DNA of 64,000 nucleotides. Source: Burkholderia thailandensis E264 (GTDB lineage Bacteria > Pseudomonadota > Gammaproteobacteria > Burkholderiales > Burkholderiaceae). Shown here piece by piece: positions 29,400 through 36,870 of the stretch (positions within the stretch are counted from its first letter, which is position 1; the number at the start of each line of letters is the position of its first letter). The DNA lies in the NCBI RefSeq assembly GCF_000012365.1, contig NC_007650.1, forward strand, positions 1,550,001-1,614,000. The letters run 5' to 3'. Below the pieces are notes generated by a model. That model did not search any database, was not told the origin of the DNA, and worked only from the letters and a program-made list of their open reading frames with translations. Made by a program: the position numbers and the translations under genes.

Positions 29400-30500
29400 C
29401 TACTTGCCGGAACGCCGAAAATGCGATCGGTGCCGATCGGTCGTCGGATCGTCCCGCATTTCGAGCTCGAGCGCGGTCGTGAATCCAACGTCGCCGATCG
29501 TGTGCGTTGCCTTCTTCACGAGCCACGGCGTCTCGTCGATTTCCGGTTTGAAGCCTGACACGGTCACGGGCATTTCCGGGAACAGTTCGGCGCGGCCGCG
29601 CGCGAGCGTGTAGCTCATCGTCGCCTGGCTGCGCTGCATCCGCTTGAACTCCGCTTGCGCGGCAGCGCGCGCTTCCGCCTCCGTCGCGTAGTCTTCCGGC
29701 AGCACCTTCACGTTCTTGTTGTTCTCACCGCCGACGATGACCGACTTCCGCTTCGCGCGGCCGGTCGAATGGTAGTGCGCGCGCACGGCCGCGTAGTTCT
29801 CGCGTTCGGACACGTGGTAACGATGACTGTCGCCGCTCGCGCGCGTCAGTTCGAGCACGTCGAGCTGCTTTCCGCTCGCCGTCTGGCCGGTGCCGATCGG
29901 CATGAACAGCAAGCGTAGATCCTTCACGTTCATGACGGCGTCATAACGCTTCGCCAGACGCGTCAGAAACGACATGTCCGATTCGTGCGTCTGGTCGATG
30001 TGCGCGATCAGGACCTTCGCGAGCGCGTCGCCGACGATCGGCGCCAGCGAGTAGCGCCCGGCGATCGCGTGGACGATCGAGCCGATCGTCTGCCGATGCC
30101 AGCTCTTCTCGCGGCGCTCCTGCATGCCGCTCGTCATCGCGGCCGAGCGCGCGCGGATGGTGATGATGTCCGGCGCGCCGCTGTGCTCGACTTCGTTCAC
30201 AACGAAGCTGCCCTTGTCGACGAGCGGCTCGCCGGCCCATCCGATCGACGCCTTGATCGTCGCGCCGCGCTTCGGAATGTCCAGATCGTTTTTCGAGTCG
30301 TCGAGCACGATATCGATGGTGTCCGCCTCGTCGGAGCGCGACTCCGAAATCGACAGCGACACGAGCCGCGGCGCGAACAGGCGCGACAGATCGCGGCCGC
30401 CGACTGAAATGCGGTAGTCCGGCTGCGGATGCAGGCGCGCGACGCGCGGCGCGTCCTGCAATTCCGCCCTCGTGGTGCGTTCGTTCGTCGGCGTGGGCAT
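29400..30500 (-). CDS. D: phage late control protein D (tail hub)
   Basis: A 366-residue gpD homologue. Typical features are PDYRISVGGRDLSRLFAPRLVSLSISESRSDEADTIDIVLDDS at the N-terminus and LIAHIDQTHESDMSFLTRLAKRYDAVMNVKDLRLLFMP in the middle. gpD forms the hub at the baseplate centre, structurally akin to T4 gp27. It is the last gene of the tail operon FI-FII-E-T-U-D, as in P2, and its start overlaps the U stop by one base. The protein has full length for the family. Confidence 0.93.
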   Translation of the reverse strand: MPTPTNERTTRAELQDAPRVARLHPQPDYRISVGGRDLSRLFAPRLVSLSISESRSDEADTIDIVLDDSKNDLDIPKRGATIKASIGWAGEPLVDKGSFVVNEVEHSGAPDIITIRARSAAMTSGMQERREKSWHRQTIGSIVHAIAGRYSLAPIVGDALAKVLIAHIDQTHESDMSFLTRLAKRYDAVMNVKDLRLLFMPIGTGQTASGKQLDVLELTRASGDSHRYHVSERENYAAVRAHYHSTGRAKRKSVIVGGENNKNVKVLPEDYATEAEARAAAQAEFKRMQRSQATMSYTLARGRAELFPEMPVTVSGFKPEIDETPWLVKKATHTIGDVGFTTALELEMRDDPTTDRHRSHFRRSGK

Positions 30501-30925
30501 CAGCGCTTGTCCTTGCGCGTGTTCTTCTCGCGCGTCGTGCGCAGCACGTCGTCGTCGACGCGCTCGATCGTGAGCTGGAACTCGATGCGCCGCGGCGTGC
30601 CGTCCGCCGTGTGGTAGCTCTGCGTCTCGTTCAGCTCGGCGATTACGTACGCGCCGTAGACGTTGCCGGCGCCGTCGACGAGCACGTGCGCTTCGCCGGT
30701 GTCCGCCATCGCGGCGAGCTCGCGAATCGACGCGATCGAGCCGAACGTCTCGGGCGCGACGAGGCCGTTCAGCGTGATCGTGTCATCGCCGACGCCGGCG
30801 AACTGGCGGCCGTCGCGCGCGCCGACGCGCGAGCTCGTCGGATGCTTCCACGTGCGCCGCCGCTGCAATTCGCGGAACGGTGCGCTCGTCAGGCTGAAAA
30901 CGAATTGGTCGAGGGACATGAGCAT
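30500..30925 (-). CDS. U: phage tail protein gpU
   Basis: A 141-residue gpU homologue: MLMSLDQFVFSLTSAPF at the start, then a beta-rich body with the RIEFQLTIERVDDD strand near the end, as in P2 gpU. In P2 it is a tail terminator/baseplate component. It lies between T and D as in P2. Size and order support the call. Confidence 0.9.
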   Translation of the reverse strand: MLMSLDQFVFSLTSAPFRELQRRRTWKHPTSSRVGARDGRQFAGVGDDTITLNGLVAPETFGSIASIRELAAMADTGEAHVLVDGAGNVYGAYVIAELNETQSYHTADGTPRRIEFQLTIERVDDDVLRTTREKNTRKDKR

Positions 30926-30942
30926 GCGTGGCTCCGGTTGCG

Positions 30943-33903
30943 TCAGTCCGACAGGCGCGAGCCGATGCGCGACTGCTTCGCGCGCTCGCGGCGATCGAGC
31001 GCGGCTTCGACGGCGCGTGCGATCGCGTGCGGGTCCTGCCCGGCCTGCGGGTAGATGTTGATGACGATCGGCGACGCCGGCGCGGCCGGCGATGAAGCCG
31101 CGGATGGCGCGGCGAGCGGCGCGCGGCGATCGATCGGCACGGTCGCCTGCACGAGCGGCGGCATCGGCTTTGCGAGCGCCGGTGTGCCGAATGACGTGAC
31201 GGCTACGGTTGCAAGGCCGAGCGCCGCTTTCGCGATGCGCTGCTGCTCACCCTGCATACCGAGCGCGGCGCCTTCACCGACGAAGCCGCCGAGCTGCGCG
31301 AATACACGGCTCGGGCTATGGATGCCGAGCTTCTCTTTGAACCAGCCCACCGTGCTGTTCGCCATATTCGAAATCGCGTCTTTCACCTTGCCCAGTCCGC
31401 TGCTGATGCCGCCGACGAGCCCGTCGATAAGGTGTCCGCCGAACTCGGAGAACTTCGCGGGCAGCTCGACGCCGAACAGCGACAGCACGCCCGCGAGCGC
31501 CCGGTAGAACATGCCGAGCGGCGACCAGTTCAGAATCAGCGTGCCGAGCGCGGCGAGCCCGCCGTTCAATGCCGCGCGCGCGTCGCCCATCGCTTCCACG
31601 AACAGGCCGGCGAGCCCGCCGAGCGCGCGGCCGAGCCACGTGAGCGGCACGAGCGCGACGCGCAACACCGTGCCGAGCACCGCACCGAATCCGCGGCCGG
31701 CCGCCGCCGCCGCGGATAGGGCATCGGCGCTCGCGCGCGCCGGCGCGAACAGCTTGCCGAGCCAGCCGGCCACCGTCGAGAGCGCACCGCCCAGCCCGTT
31801 CCACAGCGGTTTTGCTGCCGCGAGCGCGCGACCGACCGGCTGCAATGCGCCCCGAAGCGCGACGCCGATCGGCGCCAGTGCATCGCCGATCGCCGTGAGC
31901 GCGCCCCCGACGAACGCCTTGATCGGCCCCCAATAGCGGTAGATCAGCAGCGCGGCGGCGGCGAACGCCGCGGTGTATAGGCCAATCGGCGTCGTGAGCA
32001 ACAGGCGGCCGGCACCCATCGCGGCCGTGCCGAACATCCGCCATGCGGCCGCGCCGATGCCGAGCGCGCGCGACAGGATGCCGCCCTGGATGCCGAGCGT
32101 CGCCATGCTGAAACGCACGACTGCGAGCGGGCCGAGCACGCCGGCGAGGACGATCGTGAACGTGCCGAGCACCGCGAGCAGCGCGGCGAAGCCGGCCGCG
32201 AGCGCGACGACTACCTTCGTTGCCTGTGGGTGTGCCTGAATCGTCGTCAGCAGCCTGTCGGCGAGCTCGCGCGTCTTGTCGAGCGCGGCGTTATACATCG
32301 GCGCGATGCGCTCGCCGATTTCATTCAGCAGATCACGCAGCTTCGCGCGTGCGTCGAGCTCCTTTCCGGGCGTCTGTTTCGACGCAAGGTCGTGCATTTC
32401 GTCGATGCCATACGCGCCCTTGTTCAGCTTCTCGTTCTTGTGGATCTGCTGGCTCTGCATGTACATCGTCGAGAACAGATTCGCGGCCGTCCGGTTCGTG
32501 AAGATCGTCGAAATCATGTCCTTCACTTTGTCGGGGTCCGTGACGCCCTTCTTCGCCATCTGCGGCAGCAGCACCTTTTCGAGCCATTCGAGCGGCGACG
32601 CCTTGAACAGATCGCCGCCGAGCAGCGCGCCCGGCTTGATCCGCTTGATCATGCCGATTTTGTTGTACTCGACGTTCTTCTTGTCGAGCAGCCCGAGCTT
32701 CATCATCTCCTGTGCGGCCCGCACGGTCGTCTTGCCCTGGTAGACGTTGCTGTATGCGGACATGAGCCCGGTGCCGACCTGGTGCCCGCCCATTTCCTGA
32801 ATCAGCGGCTCCATCTGGTAATAGAACGCGTCCTGGCGCATCTGCTTTGCCGCGATGCCGCCCGTCTGGATGAAGTTGCGCCACTCGTCGCCGCCAACGC
32901 GGCCGCCCGTCGCCGACAGCACCTTCTGTACCATGTTCGCTTCGTTCCTGAACGTCGCTTCGTCCTTCGTGCCGCCGCGCAGCTCGATGACCTTCAGCAT
33001 GTTCATGAACTTCTCTTCGTTCGCGTGCGCGTCTTCCGCGCCGAACATCGCCTCGTTCGCGAACTTCATTTTCGCGAGCGTCGGCATCACCATCTGCGCG
33101 TGGTGCTCGTCCGCGAAGATCGACAGCGCGTCGCGCATCAGCGTCATGTTGTCCGACGTGCTCACGCCCATCATCTTCATCGAGCGCACGTACTTCTCGG
33201 CGTCCTTTGTCGCCTGGTCGCCGAGGCCTAGCGCCGTAATGCGCGCGCGCTCGTTCTGTATCTTCTTCGTCTCGTCGAGCGCCTCGCGCAGATCGCCGAG
33301 CGCGTGCGCGCCGGTCGAGCGCGCCGCGTAACCGCCGATCGCCATGCCGCCGGCGACGCCCTGTAGCGCCTGCATCTTGCCGCGCGCCGCGCCGAGCTTC
33401 TTCTCGCGCTCGGCCATGGCTTCGAGCTGGCGCGTCTGCGTTTGCATTGCCGCCGTGGTCTGCGCGATGTTCGAGCGCAGCGTGCGTTCGTGCTCGGCGA
33501 GCTGGCGTGTATCGATGCCCGTGCTCGCGAGCTGCGCGCGCAGCTCACGTACGCGGGCGGACTGCTTCTCGTGCTCGATCGACAGGCGCGCCGCGGACTG
33601 CTTCGCCTTCTCAAAATCGGCAATCATCTGGCGCGAGGGTTGGTCGGCCGCACGCAACGCAGTGGCGAGGCCATTCACGCGCGTTCGCGCTTCGCCGAGC
33701 TTCTCCGCTGTGCCCGCGAGCCCGGTGCGCATCTCGCGGAACGAGGCGACGGCCTTCTGCTGCTTGCCGAGCTCGGCGAGCTCGCCGCGCGTCTGCTTGA
33801 GCGCCTGCGCGAGCCCCTTGTTGCTGTTCAGCACGTTTTTCAGGGGCTTCGTGAAGTTGTCGATCATGTCGAACATCACGCGCAGTTTCAGGGCGTTGTC
33901 CAT
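30943..33903 (-). CDS. T: tail tape measure protein gpT
   Basis: A 986-residue tape measure protein. Residues 1-190 form a long coiled coil (KALKQTRGELAELGKQQ and similar heptads). A family domain follows (ARITALGLGDQATKDAEKYVRSMKMMGVS), then hydrophobic helices around 570-690, and a Gly/Ala-rich C-terminal part ending in IVINIYPQAGQDPHAIARAVEAALDRRER. It sets tail length and is ejected during infection. The ATG at 33903 is preferred to a GTG two codons upstream. The E' stop lies two bases before this start. Confidence 0.92.
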   Translation of the reverse strand: MDNALKLRVMFDMIDNFTKPLKNVLNSNKGLAQALKQTRGELAELGKQQKAVASFREMRTGLAGTAEKLGEARTRVNGLATALRAADQPSRQMIADFEKAKQSAARLSIEHEKQSARVRELRAQLASTGIDTRQLAEHERTLRSNIAQTTAAMQTQTRQLEAMAEREKKLGAARGKMQALQGVAGGMAIGGYAARSTGAHALGDLREALDETKKIQNERARITALGLGDQATKDAEKYVRSMKMMGVSTSDNMTLMRDALSIFADEHHAQMVMPTLAKMKFANEAMFGAEDAHANEEKFMNMLKVIELRGGTKDEATFRNEANMVQKVLSATGGRVGGDEWRNFIQTGGIAAKQMRQDAFYYQMEPLIQEMGGHQVGTGLMSAYSNVYQGKTTVRAAQEMMKLGLLDKKNVEYNKIGMIKRIKPGALLGGDLFKASPLEWLEKVLLPQMAKKGVTDPDKVKDMISTIFTNRTAANLFSTMYMQSQQIHKNEKLNKGAYGIDEMHDLASKQTPGKELDARAKLRDLLNEIGERIAPMYNAALDKTRELADRLLTTIQAHPQATKVVVALAAGFAALLAVLGTFTIVLAGVLGPLAVVRFSMATLGIQGGILSRALGIGAAAWRMFGTAAMGAGRLLLTTPIGLYTAAFAAAALLIYRYWGPIKAFVGGALTAIGDALAPIGVALRGALQPVGRALAAAKPLWNGLGGALSTVAGWLGKLFAPARASADALSAAAAAGRGFGAVLGTVLRVALVPLTWLGRALGGLAGLFVEAMGDARAALNGGLAALGTLILNWSPLGMFYRALAGVLSLFGVELPAKFSEFGGHLIDGLVGGISSGLGKVKDAISNMANSTVGWFKEKLGIHSPSRVFAQLGGFVGEGAALGMQGEQQRIAKAALGLATVAVTSFGTPALAKPMPPLVQATVPIDRRAPLAAPSAASSPAAPASPIVINIYPQAGQDPHAIARAVEAALDRRERAKQSRIGSRLSD

Positions 33904-33905
33904 CG

Positions 33906-34019
33906 TCACTCGTTTCCGCTACGTATCCGGGCGCGCTCGCGCCAGTCCATCAATTCGGCCAGGGAGAAGGCGGCCATATCGCGCGGCGTCCAGCCAAACA
34001 CCGTCGCGATATCGGCCAT
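33906..34019 (-). CDS. phage tail protein E' (GpE family)
   Basis: A 37-residue frame beginning MADIATVFGW and containing AELMDWRERARIR is a clear GpE-family (P2 E') sequence. In P2 the E' region is made as an extension of gpE by a -1 frameshift. The frame is open without a stop from the slippery site in E through this Met, so the same fusion (about 155 residues) is predicted here. Whether the 37-residue product is also made alone is unknown. As tail assembly chaperones, E and E+E' act with the tape measure protein directly downstream. Confidence 0.85.
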   Translation of the reverse strand: MADIATVFGWTPRDMAAFSLAELMDWRERARIRSGNE

Positions 34020-34027
34020 CGCGTCTT

Positions 34028-34372
34028 CTACGCGGGCCGGGATTCCATGCTCGCTTTCAGCGCCTTCGGCATCAAAAAACCGGCGAAGATACCCCCCAAC
34101 GCCACGAGGTCGGCCGGGTCCATGCCGGCCACGTCGAACTCGGTCAGCGTCGGCGTGCTGATGCGCGGCAACACCTTGCGCAGCGCGTCGACATCGAGAT
34201 TCACGAGTGCGGCGAGCGACGTGCCGCGCAGCGCGCCCGCGGCCGGCTTGCGCAACGTCACCTGCGTGATGGTCTGCCCTTCGCGCTCGATCGGTGTGTC
34301 GAGCGTGTGCGTGTTCTCGTCGGGCGCGGCGTGGCCCGTCGTTTCGATGTGAGCGGTATCGATGGTCGTCAT
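34028..34372 (-). CDS. E: tail assembly chaperone gpE
   Basis: A 114-residue gpE homologue (phage tail assembly chaperone family): acidic N-terminus, ITQVTLRKPAAGALRGTSLAALVNLDVDALRKVLPRIS in the middle, MDPADLVALGGIFAGFL near the end. Codons 98-100 (GGT TTT TTG) contain the slippery heptamer. A -1 shift bypasses the stop at 34028 and joins E to E'. This is the two-product arrangement described for P2 and analogous to lambda G/GT. It lies between FII and T as in P2. Confidence 0.92.
   Translation of the reverse strand: MTTIDTAHIETTGHAAPDENTHTLDTPIEREGQTITQVTLRKPAAGALRGTSLAALVNLDVDALRKVLPRISTPTLTEFDVAGMDPADLVALGGIFAGFLMPKALKASMESRPA
34073..34079 (-). other. programmed -1 frameshift site T TTT TTG
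   Basis: On the minus strand the heptamer T TTT TTG sits in the X XXY YYZ phase relative to gene E (codons 98-100). It is the same heptamer used in P2 gene E. After a -1 slip the frame reads D-A-E-G-A-E and on, without a stop, into E'. Confidence 0.85.
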
Positions 34373-34429
34373 GGTGTTTCCTGGGTTGGATGTGAAATTG
34401 GACTGGCCCGCGCTCGACGCGGGCGTCGA

Positions 34430-34939
34430 TTACAGGCCCATCGCGCGGCGAAGGTCCGACGCGAGGTCCATGCCGTTGATCTTCTCGACCGCGTTCACGA
34501 AGTCGAGCTCGATGAGGTCGCGACCGTTCACGGTCAGCTTGTAGTAGCTGGCGTTGGTCGTGATCTTGAATTTCGTGTCTTCCTTCGCCTTCGCGGTGCC
34601 CATGTCGATCTCTTCGTGGCGGCCTTTCACGACCACTTCAATCTGGTCGTGCTTCTTGCTGTCCTCGCGCCGATAGCCGCCGGAGAAGCGCAGCAGCACG
34701 CCGTCGTGCTGCACGGCGCCGTACTGTTCGAGCACTTCGACCATGAAGCCGCCGCACGTCCATTCGAGCTGAAGCTCTTCGTTGCCGAAATCGACTTTGA
34801 CCGGGCCGGTCATGCCGCCGCCTTGCCACGGCTCCATCTTTCGCTTGAGCTTCGGAAGAACGAGTTCATCGACTTCGCCCACGAAGTTCGCGCCGTTGTG
34901 AAAGACGTTGAAGCCCTTCAGTTTTCGAGGCATACCCAT
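34430..34939 (-). CDS. FII: tail tube protein FII
   Basis: A 169-residue gpFII homologue. RKLKGFNVFHNGANFVGEVDELVLPKL at the start and the beta-rich end (TTNASYYKLTVNGRDLIELDFVNAVEKINGMDL) are typical. It polymerises into the inner tail tube, structurally like Hcp of type VI secretion. It lies 15 bases downstream of the sheath gene. It is full length, with no sign of damage. Confidence 0.93.
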   Translation of the reverse strand: MGMPRKLKGFNVFHNGANFVGEVDELVLPKLKRKMEPWQGGGMTGPVKVDFGNEELQLEWTCGGFMVEVLEQYGAVQHDGVLLRFSGGYRREDSKKHDQIEVVVKGRHEEIDMGTAKAKEDTKFKITTNASYYKLTVNGRDLIELDFVNAVEKINGMDLASDLRRAMGL

Positions 34940-34954
34940 TGCATTTGACTCCTG

Positions 34955-36127
34955 TTAGCCCGCCACGCGCGCCGGGAAATCGGCGAGGAAGCGGTCGGTG
35001 ATGCGCTGGCGCAGCACCAGATTTTCGAGAGGCGGAACCGGCGTGTAGTCGTAATCGATGTACGCCTTGCCGGACGCGAGAATGTCGGCCGTGTTCGGCT
35101 CCGGATCGATCCACGCGCTACCGCCGATCAGGTAGCCGTTCGCGACCTGCTGCCGAAACCAGCCGTTGATGCTTTCCACGATGTCGCGCGCGAGCGACGG
35201 ATTCAGCGGGCCGTCGACGACGGGCATCTGCGCTTCGGCGATCGAATCGCCGGCCACCTGAGCGGTGCGCGTGTAGTTCTCGAACGCGAACTTCGGATCG
35301 TCCGAGCACGTGCGCTCGCCCCAGAACCGGAAGCCGTTGCGGTTCACGAGCGTCGTCACTTCGTGCTCGTTCAGGTAGCCCGCATCGGTCGCCGGGTCCT
35401 GCAAATCCCACGACACGTCGGCGCTGATGCCGGACACGCCGTTCACGACGACATTCGAAATCGTCTTGTGCCAGCCGATGTCGTTGTCGATCTTCGCGCG
35501 CAAGCCGGCGGCGATCGCCGGCGCCGGGATGACGGCCGTCGAGTTCGTCGTGTCGTCCCAGCCGAGCCAGTCCGGCCAGATCACCATGATTTCGCGTTGG
35601 CCGAACTGCTTGCGGTACGCGGCGGCTTCTTCCTTCGTCTTGCAGCCGGACGCCGACACATAGGCCATCGCGCGCAGCGACTGCGCGGTCGCCGCGAGCG
35701 CGGCCGCGACCGGCTGCGTATCGAGGCCGGGCGCCGCGAGAATGCGCGGCTTCACGCCGAGCGGACCCTGCGCGGCGAGCAGCGCCTTGATGCCCGTGTA
35801 CTTGCCGTCCGGCGTCACGGTGCCGATGACGTTCGAGGTCGTCTCGTCGGCGTCCTTGCCTTCGGCGACGCGCACGACGACGGTCAGCGGCTTCGTCTGC
35901 TTGCCGATCGCGTCGAGCGTGCGGCGCAGCGTGCCTTTCTTGCCGGCCTTGCCGAGCGCCGCGACGACGTTCGTCAGCAGCACGGGCGTATTGAGTGGAA
36001 ACGCGCTCGCGTCAGCGTCGGCCGCCGTGCAGACGACGCCGAGCACGGCTGTCGACACTGAGCGAATCGGGCGGCCGCCTTCGTTGATTTCGATGACGCG
36101 TACGCCGTGGTGGTAATCCTGCGGCAT
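34955..36127 (-). CDS. FI: contractile tail sheath protein FI
   Basis: A 390-residue tail sheath. It begins MPQDYHHGVRVIEINEGGRPI, a standard P2 FI start. The TAAFLRIKNVVVNGV-like region is seen as KTISNVVVNGVSGISADVSW, and FRFWGERTCSDDPKF, DYDYTPVPPLENLVLRQRITDRFL follow near the C-terminus. It contracts to drive the tube through the cell envelope. As first gene of the FETUD operon it should have a promoter in the 55 bases before it; no Ogr-like motif was found there. Confidence 0.94.
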   Translation of the reverse strand: MPQDYHHGVRVIEINEGGRPIRSVSTAVLGVVCTAADADASAFPLNTPVLLTNVVAALGKAGKKGTLRRTLDAIGKQTKPLTVVVRVAEGKDADETTSNVIGTVTPDGKYTGIKALLAAQGPLGVKPRILAAPGLDTQPVAAALAATAQSLRAMAYVSASGCKTKEEAAAYRKQFGQREIMVIWPDWLGWDDTTNSTAVIPAPAIAAGLRAKIDNDIGWHKTISNVVVNGVSGISADVSWDLQDPATDAGYLNEHEVTTLVNRNGFRFWGERTCSDDPKFAFENYTRTAQVAGDSIAEAQMPVVDGPLNPSLARDIVESINGWFRQQVANGYLIGGSAWIDPEPNTADILASGKAYIDYDYTPVPPLENLVLRQRITDRFLADFPARVAG

Positions 36128-36182
36128 GGTGTGCAGCTCCTGTTACGTAAAAATCGGGAGGATTCCCTATGATCGGCCGGCG

Positions 36183-36854
36183 TCAGGCCGGGGCGTGTTC
36201 GGGTTCCGGCCGCGCGGCGTCGCCGGCAACGGCCGGTGCGGCGGGCGGCATGCCTTCCGGCGCGACGGGCTCGGGCGGCGGCGGAACGTACGGCGCGGGC
36301 GTGTCGGGCCACGCGATCGCGTCCGGGAACGTGTCTTTCTGGATCGCGGCGACGAGCGCCATCTGGTAGGCCGACCAGGCTTTGAAGTAGTACGTCTGCT
36401 CGTCGTCGAGCTGGCCGGCCGCGTACGCGTCGGCTTTGCCGAGGTTCTCCCGGCGCGCGATCGCCAACCGTCGCTCGAACTCGGCCATCGCCGCGTCGCG
36501 CTTCTCGCGCGCGAGCAGCTCGGCCGGCACGGTCCATGCGCCGTCGAGCCACGCGTGCCGCTCGGACGGGCGCGGCTCGGTCGTCAGGCCGAGGTCGGCC
36601 GGCGTCTTGCCCGCGATCGCGATCTCGACCGGCTCGCCCGTGTCCGTCCGATAGCAGAGGCGGCCGCGGTAGTCGGGCAGCAGAAACCACGCGCCGTCGC
36701 GGTAAAACGGCCACGTGGTCGGCGTGCGCGCCGGCGGGGCGTCGAGCGTCGCGGACGCCGGAATCAGCCAGCGGCCGTCGTTGCGCGGGTCGGCGTCCGG
36801 CTGGCCGCTGCTCAGGTATTCGCCCGTTGCCGGGTCGTAGTGGTGAATCAGCAT
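36183..36854 (-). CDS. tail fibre assembly protein
   Basis: A 223-residue protein. The N-terminus MLIHHYDPATGEYLSSGQPDADP and the central EIAIAGKTPADLGLTTEPRPS match tail-fibre/chaperone proteins of P2-like phages (gpG position). A helical stretch (EKRDAAMAEFERRLAIARRENLGKADAYAAG) and a Pro/Ala-rich end follow. It directly follows the fibre gene and probably acts as its chaperone, which may contribute to host range. The C-terminal half resembles the caudoviral fibre-assembly family less well. Confidence 0.8.
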   Translation of the reverse strand: MLIHHYDPATGEYLSSGQPDADPRNDGRWLIPASATLDAPPARTPTTWPFYRDGAWFLLPDYRGRLCYRTDTGEPVEIAIAGKTPADLGLTTEPRPSERHAWLDGAWTVPAELLAREKRDAAMAEFERRLAIARRENLGKADAYAAGQLDDEQTYYFKAWSAYQMALVAAIQKDTFPDAIAWPDTPAPYVPPPPEPVAPEGMPPAAPAVAGDAARPEPEHAPA

Positions 36855-36870
36855 GTCGTGTCTCTCGTGG

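Noticed and set aside
30611..31719. Plus-strand frames opposite U and T
   Set aside because: Antisense shadows of well-supported tail genes.
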